Assembly (NCBI GenBank): GCA_031278965.1
Contig: JAITJJ010000127.1
Span: forward strand, 1 to 6,956
Direction of reading: 5' to 3'
Source of the DNA: Deferribacteraceae bacterium
GTDB lineage: Bacteria > Chrysiogenota > Deferribacteres > Deferribacterales > JAISNW01
Length of the DNA: 6,956 nt
The notes below the pieces were generated by a model. It saw nothing but the letters and a program-made list of their open reading frames with translations, had not been told where the DNA came from and did not search any database. Of the stretch, positions 1 through 6,427 are shown piece after piece. The translations under genes were made by a program, and so were the position numbers. Within the stretch, counting starts at the first letter, position 1. Each line of letters starts with the position of its first letter.

Positions 1-228
1 TTAATCCACTATTTCCCTTTTAATTGCCTTCCGGTTCCCTCTCCGGATCTTAACAATAAAAAACCGAAAATTGAAATCCCATATACTTATCTTTTAAATT
101 TTTCGGGACATTTTCAAAAGCACTTTACAGTTTAAAATTGTTCAGTAAATATAAAAATTTGACCGGTGTAGATAACATTATGTTTGTTAAAATTTATTTA
201 ATGGTACTGCGAATTAATCAATCCCTCT

Positions 229-1605
229 CTAATTCATAAGATACTCGTTTATCGCTTTGGCCGCCGATTTTCCCATACCCATCGCCAAAATTACGGTGGC
301 AGCACCGGTTACAGCGTCGCCTCCGGCAAAAACACCTTTGCGGGAGGTTGCGCCGGTGTCCTTTTCGGTTATTATCCCCCCCCACCTTTCTATATTTAAG
401 CCCGGAGTAAGGGTGCTTATAAGCGGATTGGGGCTCTGCCCTATGGCAACTATAAGGGTATCGATCGGCAATACAAACTCACTGTCCGCAATCGGAACAG
501 GTCTGCGTCTGCCGGAGGCATCGGGCTCACCTAACTCCATCTTAATGGATTTTAGCCCCGTAACCTTTCCGCCTTCTCCAAGAACTTCAACAGGGGCGGT
601 AAGGTAAAACATCTCAACCCCTTCCTCTATGGCGTTTTCAATCTCCTCCAAACGGGCGGGGAGCTCGTTTCGGCTACGCCTATAGACTATCTTAACATTT
701 TCAGATCCCAACCGCAAGGCGGTTCGCGCCGCATCCATAGCAACATTTCCGCCGCCTATTACCGCCACCTTCCCCCCTCTTTTCACGGGGGTCGGGCAGC
801 TCTCATCATACGCCTTCATTAGGTTTACCCTTGTCAGATATTCGTTAGCGGAATAAACCCCGTTAAGATTTTCGCCGTTTACGTTTAAAAAAGCGGGAAG
901 CCCCGCGCCGCTCCCAATGAAAACAGCTTTATATCCGTCTTCAAAGAGATCGTCAACGGTAACGGAACGCCCCACCAAAACATTGTGCTTAAACTCAACG
1001 CCGAGCCGTAATATATTCTTTATTTCAAACTGAACAAGCTCTTTGGGAAGTCTAAACTCCGGTATCCCATAGCTTAAAACTCCGCCGGATTTATGAAGAG
1101 CTTCAAAAATCGTCACATCAAAACCGTATCTGGCAAGGTCCCCCGCAGCTGTAAGCCCGGCGGGTCCACCTCCGACAACAGCTACTTTTATATTATTTTT
1201 TTGAATCTCAAGAACAAACGGTTCACGGTTTTCCCTATACCAATCCGCTACAAACCGCTCTAAAGCGCCTATGGATACGGATTCCCCTTTTATCCCCCTA
1301 ATACAGTATTTTTCACACTGATCTTCCTGCGGGCAGACTCTGCCGCACACGGCGGGGAGGTTGGAATCTTCCGCTATTTTAAGGTAAGCGTTTTCAAAAT
1401 CCCCATCGGAGATAAATTTAATAAACTCCGGTATCTTAATATTAACAGGGCACCCCTTCACGCAAGGTCTGTTTTTGCAGGCTATGCACCGGGAGGCTTC
1501 TTCCATCGCTTCGCTTGCGCTGTAGCCGAGGGCAACCTCGGAGAAAGTTTTGCTTCGGATTTTGGGATCAAGTTTTGGAACGTGTATTCGCTTCAGCGGA
1601 TCCAT
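229..1605 (-). CDS. nfnB: NADH-dependent reduced ferredoxin:NADP+ oxidoreductase, large subunit (NfnB / SudA / GltD-like)
   Basis: Likely large subunit of the cytoplasmic Nfn complex, which reversibly couples NADPH oxidation to reduction of NAD+ and ferredoxin by flavin-based bifurcation. From the chosen start it is 458 residues, the usual length. Two N-terminal 4Fe-4S cysteine sets are visible (C40, C43, C48, C52 and C87, C91, C97, C101). An FAD-binding Rossmann motif GGGPAG follows at ~145-150, then an NADPH-binding GGGNVA at ~284-289 with YRRSR at ~308-312 for the 2'-phosphate, and a closing GGDA at ~428-431. An in-frame ATG at 1632 would add 9 residues, but it lies inside nfnA. The ATG at 1605 overlaps the nfnA stop as TAATG and has a G-rich ribosome site just upstream, so I chose it. 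Alternatives are sulfide dehydrogenase alpha subunit or glutamate synthase small subunit. No large glutamate synthase gene is adjacent and the NfnA-type partner is, which favours Nfn. The family call is firm; the bifurcating role is inferred from the pair. Confidence 0.9.
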   Translation of the reverse strand: MDPLKRIHVPKLDPKIRSKTFSEVALGYSASEAMEEASRCIACKNRPCVKGCPVNIKIPEFIKFISDGDFENAYLKIAEDSNLPAVCGRVCPQEDQCEKYCIRGIKGESVSIGALERFVADWYRENREPFVLEIQKNNIKVAVVGGGPAGLTAAGDLARYGFDVTIFEALHKSGGVLSYGIPEFRLPKELVQFEIKNILRLGVEFKHNVLVGRSVTVDDLFEDGYKAVFIGSGAGLPAFLNVNGENLNGVYSANEYLTRVNLMKAYDESCPTPVKRGGKVAVIGGGNVAMDAARTALRLGSENVKIVYRRSRNELPARLEEIENAIEEGVEMFYLTAPVEVLGEGGKVTGLKSIKMELGEPDASGRRRPVPIADSEFVLPIDTLIVAIGQSPNPLISTLTPGLNIERWGGIITEKDTGATSRKGVFAGGDAVTGAATVILAMGMGKSAAKAINEYLMN

Positions 1606-1607
1606 TA
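1603..1607 (-). promoter_or_regulatory. Overlapping stop/start (TAATG) joining nfnA and nfnB
   Basis: On the minus strand the nfnA stop TAA (1607-1605) shares its last base with the nfnB start ATG (1605-1603). A run of six G in GAGGGGGGA lies about 9 nt upstream (around 1614-1619) and can serve as the ribosome site. This implies translational coupling, as expected for subunits made in equal amounts. Confidence 0.75.
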
Positions 1608-2438
1608 CTGCATCCCCCCTCTGATGCGGCACAGGTGCTCTTCCTCTTTATAAAAGGAGAGGCGGTGGATAACCTCGTCAAAGTTTACCTTTAATCCGTC
1701 AAAATCCGGACCGTCCACACATGCAAATTTAGTCTCCCCCCCTATATCAACACGGCAGCAGCCGCACATGCCGGTTCCGTCTACCATAAGCGGATTTAGA
1801 GAAACTCCGGTGGGGATATTGAGCGGCTTTGTAACAGCAACCACGGCGCGCATCATAACCATAGGGCCTATGGCGACTATAAGATCATAACTCTTCCCTT
1901 CTGTAAGGAGGGATTTTAATCTGTCCGTCACCAATCCTTGTATCCCAAGACTTCCGTCATCTGTGGCAAAATAGAGGGCGTCCGCAAATTCAGCGATCTC
2001 TTCTTTTAAGATGACAAGGTCTTTTGACCTTCCCCCCAAAAGGACTTCAACATTGAGCCCGTCTCTCTTAAATTTTTTCATCTGAGGGTAGAGGGGGGCG
2101 ATCCCAACGCCGCCGCCGATCCCTAAAATATTTTTTACCTCTCCGTCCGTTTCATAGTGGGTGGGCATACCGAGCGGACCGAGCACTACGGGGAGATAAT
2201 CACCCGCGTTAAGCTCTGAGAGGCGTTTGGTGGAGTAGCCCACTATCTGGTATATTATCTGGATAGTAAGCTCCTCGCGGTTATAATCCACAATTGTCAG
2301 CGGGATTCGCTCTCCGTCTTCATGGGCACTGACTATCACAAACTGCCCCGTCTCCGTACGGCGGGCGACATTCGGAGCCCTCACCGTCATAAGTTCAACA
2401 AATTCGCTTAACTTCCGCTTAAACTCAATCCTATACAT
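1605..2438 (-). CDS. nfnA: NADH-dependent reduced ferredoxin:NADP+ oxidoreductase, small subunit (NfnA / SudB)
   Basis: A 277-residue protein of the PyrK / ferredoxin-NADP reductase type, the NAD(H)-handling subunit of Nfn. Residues ~1-95 form the FAD-binding barrel, with RIPLT at 44-48 as the flavin motif. Residues ~100-215 form the NAD-binding domain, starting with GIGGGVGIAPLYP at ~106-118. The C-terminal 2Fe-2S region reads DGTGMCGCCRV with D220, C225 and C228, then C240. Family knowledge: in the Thermotoga NfnAB structure this cluster is held by three Cys and one Asp; D220 with C225, C228 and C240 fits that pattern. C227 is an extra neighbouring cysteine. The start ATG follows an AGGGG ribosome site (2446-2450). 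The gene lies 119 nt after priA and overlaps nfnB. Alternative names are sulfide dehydrogenase beta subunit or dihydroorotate dehydrogenase electron-transfer subunit; no pyrD is present, which argues against the latter. Confidence 0.9.
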   Translation of the reverse strand: MYRIEFKRKLSEFVELMTVRAPNVARRTETGQFVIVSAHEDGERIPLTIVDYNREELTIQIIYQIVGYSTKRLSELNAGDYLPVVLGPLGMPTHYETDGEVKNILGIGGGVGIAPLYPQMKKFKRDGLNVEVLLGGRSKDLVILKEEIAEFADALYFATDDGSLGIQGLVTDRLKSLLTEGKSYDLIVAIGPMVMMRAVVAVTKPLNIPTGVSLNPLMVDGTGMCGCCRVDIGGETKFACVDGPDFDGLKVNFDEVIHRLSFYKEEEHLCRIRGGMQ

Positions 2439-2557
2439 GAATTTCCCCTAAAACAAAAGTTAATCTATTACATAAAGCGGAAAACTACAACGAATTTCTT
2501 AAAACCGCTGTTTAGAAAAGGGAGAGTAATTGTTATATTTGCCGCCGTCAGGCAATT

Positions 2558-4501
2558 CTACATGAAATAGTAGGGGTCACGGTCTGCCCGAAAAATGATC
2601 CCTGCGGTTTTTTCCTTTTCAAATATTGCAGCAGCGCGTTTGATGAGCTCCGCAATATTTTTATTGGAGTTGGACTTGATAAGCGCCGCATACCGGTATA
2701 GATTGTTCATCTTTGAAATCGGCGCTTTTGCAGGTCCCAGCACGATAACCTTGGGGAATTCTTTTTTTATATTATAAACAACCCTTTCCGACACCTCTTC
2801 GGTTACCCTTTCGTCGCCTCCTGCAAATAAAAAGCGGGAGAGTTTTGTGTAGGGAGGGTATTTGAACATTGCCCTTCGCGGAAGCTCATAGTCATAAAAG
2901 GCATTCTGCCCGCCGTAAATCTCCGTATTTAAGAGGGGGTGGTTGGGCATCATAGTTTGGATATGGATTATGCCGCACTTTTTCCCCCGCCCCGCCCGTC
3001 CGGAGATTTGCGTAATAAGTTGATATCCCCGCTCCGATGCCCTGAAATCCGGCAGAGACAGAATATTATCTATTCCGAGTATTCCCACAAACGTTACATC
3101 CGGGAAGTGGAGTCCCTTTGCTATAAATTGAGTGCCCACCAATATCTGCGCCTTCTTGCTGCCGAAATCGGCTATAAGCCGGGTTAGCCTGCCAGCGGAA
3201 CGCACGCTGTCGGCGTCTATTCTGACGATTTGATTTGGAAATCTTTCTTCAAGGTATTCTTCCACCCTCTCTGTTCCGACACCCGCACAGTAAGTTTCCG
3301 TGCTGCCGCAGACCGAACAGCCTGAATACCTTGCGGAGCTTCCGCAATAATTGCATAAGAGCCGTCCGCTTCTATACACAGTATAGGGAACAGAACAGTT
3401 GGGGCAGTATTGCAGCGCTCCGCATACCTTGCAATATAATGAGGTTGAATAACCTTTACGGTTCAAAAATATAATTGCCTGCTCTCCGCGGCTGACAGTT
3501 TCAGTGAGTTCCTGCAGCAGCGGTTCTGCCATAATCTTTTTCGTGTACTCTTTTTTTATGTCTATAATATTGAAAGTGGGCATAGATGCGCCAAAAATCC
3601 TGTTGGGAAGGGTGTGAAAGCTATATTTGCCGTTTGCGGCGTTGAAGTAGGATTCCACTTGCGGCGTAGCGCTCCCCAAAATGATCGGAATCTTTTTTAT
3701 TTTGGCGTATAAAACCGCCATATCCCTTAGATGATAGGACGGCGTTTCCTCCTGTTTATAGCTCTTTTCATGCTCTTCATCCAAGATAATCATTCCCAGC
3801 TTTTCGGAAGGGATAAATAAAGCGCTTCTTGCCCCCACAATAAAAGGGGTTTCTCCCAGGGCAAATTGCCAAAATGCGTCTGCTCTGGCTTTATGGGGGA
3901 GTTTGGAGTGGAATACGGATGGGGCAATACCGAGCCTTGCAGAGAGAAGTTCAAATAGTTGCGGGGTGAGCGATATTTCCGGAACCAGGTATAACGTTTG
4001 CCTCCCTATGGCGGCAACCCTTTTTATAAGCTCCATATATATCTCTGTCTTGCCGCTTCCGGTGACACCGTGTATAAGGTGAGGGTAAAAAGAGGACATA
4101 TCGGCGGATATCCTCTCCGCAATAGCTTTCTGCTCCGCCGAGAGATCCACATCAACAATTGAGAGAGGCTTTGGCAAACACGGTCGTTTGGGCGGGGAAG
4201 ACGCAAGCACTCTGGGGGATAAAACTCCGAACAGTGTCGAGCCCAGCGGAGTTAGATAATACTCCGATATTTTTCTTATGAATTCAAGCCACTGTTTGTC
4301 AAAAAGCGGAATCTCGTCAAGAATAATTGAAATCTCTTTACACTTAAAAGGGGGCTCTTTCGTTTCCCCTAAAACTATTCCGACTATCTTGCGGTTATTA
4401 AAGCTGACTGCAACCCGGGTGCCCGGCAATGCATGATTATCGGATGAATAGGTGAAAATCCCCTCTGCGGCTATGGGGAGGAGAATATTAAAAAAATTCA
4501 T
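2558..4501 (-). CDS. priA: Primosomal protein N' (replication restart helicase PriA)
   Basis: Superfamily 2 3'-5' DNA helicase that recognises stalled or collapsed forks and reloads the replicative helicase. Numbered from the ATG at 4501 (647 aa), the N-terminal 3'-end-binding domain (~1-100) is followed by Walker A TGSGK at ~147-151, Walker B DEEH at 241-244 and GSATP at ~276-280. Eight zinc cysteines lie in four CxxC pairs at 357/360, 366/369, 383/386 and 395/398. Then come GTQFIAKG (~456-463) and QISGRAGR (~498-505). It is shorter than E. coli PriA (732 aa), but all motifs are present. Start choice: an upstream in-frame TTG at 4513 would add four residues. The ATG at 4501 aligns with the E. 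coli N-terminus, in which LP also falls at residues 8-9. Neither start has a convincing Shine-Dalgarno site. A strong hairpin ends 10 nt before the ATG, and the TTG would lie partly in its stem. Confidence 0.96.
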   Translation of the reverse strand: MNFFNILLPIAAEGIFTYSSDNHALPGTRVAVSFNNRKIVGIVLGETKEPPFKCKEISIILDEIPLFDKQWLEFIRKISEYYLTPLGSTLFGVLSPRVLASSPPKRPCLPKPLSIVDVDLSAEQKAIAERISADMSSFYPHLIHGVTGSGKTEIYMELIKRVAAIGRQTLYLVPEISLTPQLFELLSARLGIAPSVFHSKLPHKARADAFWQFALGETPFIVGARSALFIPSEKLGMIILDEEHEKSYKQEETPSYHLRDMAVLYAKIKKIPIILGSATPQVESYFNAANGKYSFHTLPNRIFGASMPTFNIIDIKKEYTKKIMAEPLLQELTETVSRGEQAIIFLNRKGYSTSLYCKVCGALQYCPNCSVPYTVYRSGRLLCNYCGSSARYSGCSVCGSTETYCAGVGTERVEEYLEERFPNQIVRIDADSVRSAGRLTRLIADFGSKKAQILVGTQFIAKGLHFPDVTFVGILGIDNILSLPDFRASERGYQLITQISGRAGRGKKCGIIHIQTMMPNHPLLNTEIYGGQNAFYDYELPRRAMFKYPPYTKLSRFLFAGGDERVTEEVSERVVYNIKKEFPKVIVLGPAKAPISKMNNLYRYAALIKSNSNKNIAELIKRAAAIFEKEKTAGIIFRADRDPYYFM

Positions 4502-4511
4502 AACAAGAGGC

Positions 4512-4550
4512 AAACTGCCGTCATTTTATTGGATTTAAAAACGGCAGTTT
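4512..4550. terminator. Strong hairpin between hemerythrin and priA
   Basis: A perfect 10-bp inverted repeat (4512-4521 AAACTGCCGT with 4541-4550 ACGGCAGTTT). A 2-nt bulge and five more A-T pairs (4524-4528 with 4536-4540) close a 7-nt loop. On the plus strand the stem is followed by TTTTTATATT, a good intrinsic terminator for antisense transcription. On the minus strand it starts 5 nt after the hemerythrin stop, but the 3' side has only the three T of the stem, so termination in the gene direction may be partial. Read-through would leave the hairpin 10 nt before the priA ATG. Confidence 0.6.
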
Positions 4551-4555
4551 TTATA

Positions 4556-4963
4556 TTATCTAACCCCTTTTTCGTTAAGGAACTTTGTGTATGCCTTATC
4601 CGTTTTCATGATATGGTTTTGTATCCAAGAGGAAACAAAGTTGGAAAGAGATAAACTAAGCATGGCTTTACCGTCCGCAAAGTCTTTTTCCATGCTCGTT
4701 ATTTTGTCAACAAAACCTTTATGTTCTTTAATCTGAACATCAATATTTGGATATTTATGTTGCTGCATAATCCTTTCTTCATGGGTAAAATGAGTTTTTG
4801 TATAATTGATAAGCTCTTTTAAGATCGGGCTGACCAGAGTGTTTCCTTTCCCTTGCTTCATTGCATCATCAAGTCTGTTAATGATGCTGATCAGTTTTTT
4901 ATGTTCGGTGTCAAACATAAGAATGCTCACGCTCAACTTCTCATTCCATTCAATCTTAGCCAT
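4556..4963 (-). CDS. Bacteriohemerythrin, single domain, with one iron-ligand His replaced by Gln
   Basis: A 135-residue soluble four-helix-bundle protein of the bacteriohemerythrin family, which carries a non-heme di-iron centre that binds O2 for storage, delivery or sensing. The N-terminal W6 and FDTEH motif, HFTHEE, KEHKGF and NHIMKTDKAY all fit. Ligands visible are H21, H58, E62, H81, H117 and D122. The family motif HxxxH in the third helix reads QIKEH here, so the expected His at 77 is Gln (CAG at 4733-4735). An extra His at 69 lies close by in sequence. Length and every other ligand are normal, so this is not a decayed gene. The start ATG has a near-perfect AAGGAGGT ribosome site (4968-4975) and a good upstream promoter, suggesting strong, separate expression. 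It lies 54 nt upstream of priA on the same strand, divided from it by a hairpin. Family certain; O2-binding ability uncertain because of Q77. Confidence 0.93.
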   Translation of the reverse strand: MAKIEWNEKLSVSILMFDTEHKKLISIINRLDDAMKQGKGNTLVSPILKELINYTKTHFTHEERIMQQHKYPNIDVQIKEHKGFVDKITSMEKDFADGKAMLSLSLSNFVSSWIQNHIMKTDKAYTKFLNEKGVR

Positions 4964-4967
4964 AAAT

Positions 4968-4975
4968 ACCTCCTT
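4968..4975 (-). promoter_or_regulatory. Strong ribosome binding site for the hemerythrin gene
   Basis: AAGGAGGT on the minus strand, 4 nt before the ATG. It is the most complete Shine-Dalgarno match in the window and fixes the start at 4963. Confidence 0.85.
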
Positions 4976-5010
4976 ACGGCAACAGATTTATATATCTAGC
5001 CTATAAAGGC

Positions 5011-5039
5011 AGTTTATGAAAAAAAAATAATCAAGTCAA
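5011..5039 (-). promoter_or_regulatory. Candidate sigma-70 promoter for the hemerythrin gene
   Basis: Minus-strand -35 box TTGACT (5034-5039, 5 of 6 consensus bases), a 17-nt spacer holding a run of nine T, and -10 box TAAACT (5011-5016, 4 of 6). Transcription would begin around 5004, giving a ~40-nt leader. It lies after the pilin terminators, so hemerythrin, perhaps with priA, should be transcribed separately from the pilin. Confidence 0.5.
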
Positions 5040-5113
5040 GACAATATATGGCAAATACTGGGTGTTTCCCGAAATTGCCCGCAACAAATTGACAATATAA
5101 GCAGAAAGCAGGC

Positions 5114-5146
5114 AAAAAAATCCCCCGGCTGTTAATTGCCGAGGGA
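5114..5146 (-). terminator. Rho-independent terminator, distal one of a tandem pair after the pilin gene
   Basis: On the minus strand a 9-bp stem (5138-5146 with 5121-5129, including one G-U pair) closes an 8-nt loop and is followed directly by seven T (5114-5120). GC-rich stem and T run are both typical. Confidence 0.88.
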
Positions 5147-5186
5147 AAAAATCGGTTCAGAGCATTAGATTAGAAAGCTCTGAACC
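5147..5186 (-). terminator. Proximal terminator hairpin after the pilin gene
   Basis: A perfect 10-bp inverted repeat, GGTTCAGAGC (5154-5163) with GCTCTGAACC (5177-5186), and a 13-nt loop. It starts 14 nt after the pilin stop. On the minus strand it is followed by GATTTTTT (5146-5153), so it can terminate by itself. With the next hairpin it makes a back-to-back double terminator. Confidence 0.75.
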
Positions 5187-5200
5187 TTGCAAGCTACAAC

Positions 5201-5869
5201 TTACAGACCAAGCTCATAGCCAACATAAGACGAATTATCCGCATTATTGGGCCATTCATCGCAAGTCTTAAAAACATTATTAACAGAAGTGTTATCTGCA
5301 GGGGTAGTTCCGTTGTCAGAATCCCCCACACGGTGTTCATTATATCCGCTTCTGACATCACCAAAATTGAAAAACTTGTCGTCCAGCATATTTTCCATAT
5401 TGCACCCGAAGCGGGGAGAGGAAGAGGATATAGCAAGGAAAGCAGTGCCGGGGGCAACTTCAGCCCCTTTGCTAGGCCAACCGCCTGCCCAGAGTGTCCA
5501 GTTATCGCCGTAAGGATTTGAAATAGTGCTAGTTGTAATGTCATTCAAAAGAGAAGAGTCGAGACATACCCCGTTAGCAGCTACCTTTGTGTTACTAGCT
5601 ACGATAGAACCCCTGGCAACAGTAGAAGAACAAGTAGCAGAGGGGTTTAACCGCCGAAAATCAAGTGCATTGCTGTCTCCACCAGTATTAGATATCCATC
5701 CTGCCACGGCGGACTGAATCTTTTCCAACTTTCTGACTTCGGAGCGGGTTTTCGCCCCCTCAATGAGTTGACGGCCTTTAATAGCCATACCCATGATAAT
5801 TCCTATGATAACCAAAACAATAGCCAATTCCACAAAAGTGAAACCTTTTTTTACGTTACGAAACATCAT
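5201..5869 (-). CDS. Type IV pilin-like protein (prepilin N-terminal cleavage/methylation domain)
   Basis: A 222-residue class III signal peptide protein. The short basic leader MMFRNVKKG is expected to be cut by prepilin peptidase after G9, leaving F10 as the N-methylated first residue. The family-defining Glu5 of the mature protein is E14 (FTFVE). Residues 10-30 are the hydrophobic N-helix that anchors the subunit in the membrane and packs in the filament core; a charged amphipathic helix follows to ~60. The remaining ~160 residues are a polar globular head rich in Ser, Asn, Gly and Asp, with four cysteines (C80, C102, C156, C203) that could form two disulfides outside the cytoplasm. The mature length of ~213 suits a pilin or type II secretion pseudopilin. 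A GGAGG ribosome site (5876-5880) precedes two adjacent ATG codons; the first (5869) is used here and the second (5866) is equally possible. No other pilus genes are visible. It has a ~500-nt upstream region and two terminators, so it looks like a self-contained unit. Major pilin, minor pilin or pseudopilin cannot be told apart. Confidence 0.88.
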   Translation of the reverse strand: MMFRNVKKGFTFVELAIVLVIIGIIMGMAIKGRQLIEGAKTRSEVRKLEKIQSAVAGWISNTGGDSNALDFRRLNPSATCSSTVARGSIVASNTKVAANGVCLDSSLLNDITTSTISNPYGDNWTLWAGGWPSKGAEVAPGTAFLAISSSSPRFGCNMENMLDDKFFNFGDVRSGYNEHRVGDSDNGTTPADNTSVNNVFKTCDEWPNNADNSSYVGYELGL

Positions 5870-5880
5870 AATTTTCCTCC

Positions 5881-6392
5881 AAAATGTTTATTTCCAACGA
5901 AACATCTGGGGATCAAAAAGCACCGGAATTAACATTTATCCGGCTTTACGCTGCCCTCAAGCAACGGTTCACACCCGCCGCTTATGGTTTTCAATCACGC
6001 GGCAACAAATTTTGAGAGCTATATAATAAAGCCTCCTCCCTGCTGTAAGCAGATTAAGGCTGTCTGCAGCCGCCCAAACATGGCAAGGCTATTTAAACTT
6101 TCCCAAACGGCTGATTAGCAAGAGTAACTCTAACAAACTCCGTAATCAAATAGCTTTGTAATCAACCGATGTTTAATAAACCCCGCCTGCCGTTAGCAAG
6201 TGTAAAAGCACTTTGGCGGCAACGCTTTTCAATCAACCCAATATGCAAGATATAGATTAGTATCAATATCAAAAGAAGTAAAGTTTTTTTTTGTAAAAAT
6301 TGTTAAGGGATTTGCCCCGATAGTGCATTTGCAAAACGATATAATTAAACATCATATTATTTATAATTTAGAGGCAGACGGGCTTTTATGTT
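5881..6392 (-). other. Gene-free structured region upstream of the pilin gene
   Basis: About 510 nt with no credible gene on either strand. Part 6241-6392 is AT-rich and probably holds the pilin promoter, but no box pair is convincing (a TTGATATTGATA direct repeat is present). Part 5921-6240 is richer in GC and full of short inverted repeats: 6198-6202/6209-6213 inside 6188-6192/6217-6221; 6121-6124/6128-6131 inside 6107-6110/6140-6143 inside 6088-6094/6148-6154; 6058-6062/6067-6071; 6040-6044/6048-6052; and 5922-5926/5938-5942. Three loosely similar units occur (see findings). If transcribed with the pilin this would be a long regulatory leader; it may instead be a separate small RNA or degenerate repeats. 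No known riboswitch was recognised. Confidence 0.5.
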
Positions 6393-6424
6393 AAAATAAA
6401 CCCCCGTTTCCGGGGGTTTATTTT
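6393..6424 (-). terminator. rRNA operon terminator
   Basis: A perfect 14-bp inverted repeat (6393-6406 AAAATAAACCCCCG with 6411-6424) and a 4-nt loop. The six outermost G-C pairs surround the loop and are flanked by A/T, so both strands end in TTTATTTT and the terminator works in either direction. It begins 3 nt after the 5S rRNA and closes the rRNA operon. Confidence 0.92.
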
Positions 6425-6427
6425 GCC

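Noticed and set aside
1..84. Minus-strand reading frame ending in TAA at 1-3 (about 28 codons, basic C-terminus)
   Set aside because: It has no ATG, GTG or TTG start between the preceding in-frame stop and its end, no ribosome site, and lies in AT-rich intergenic sequence.
173..186. Short palindrome AACATTATGTT as an operator
   Set aside because: Five-base arms in AT-rich sequence are expected by chance, and no adjacent promoter is clear.
2539..2555. Small inverted repeat TTGCC/GGCAA just after priA as a terminator
   Set aside because: Only 5 bp, with no T run after it on the minus strand; too weak to call.
5936..5980. Possible c-di-GMP (GEMM-I) riboswitch ahead of the pilin, because GCGTAAAGCC resembles the conserved ACGCAAAGCC
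   Set aside because: The required P2 helix with its GAAA loop and the 3' pairing arm are not found, and the other two units lack the motif. A covariance search (Rfam RF01051) would settle it: a significant hit would overturn this rejection.
5793..6026. Plus-strand reading frame of 77 codons over the pilin start and leader
   Set aside because: It is antisense to the pilin N-terminus, has no ribosome site and resembles no known protein.
5941..6240. CRISPR array, suggested by TTTTCAATCA-like repeats
   Set aside because: Only three imperfect copies at irregular spacing, with no constant repeat length and no cas genes.
6276..6362. Minus-strand 28-codon frame starting at the ATGATG near 6352
   Set aside because: No ribosome site and an AT-rich, low-complexity product; likely chance.
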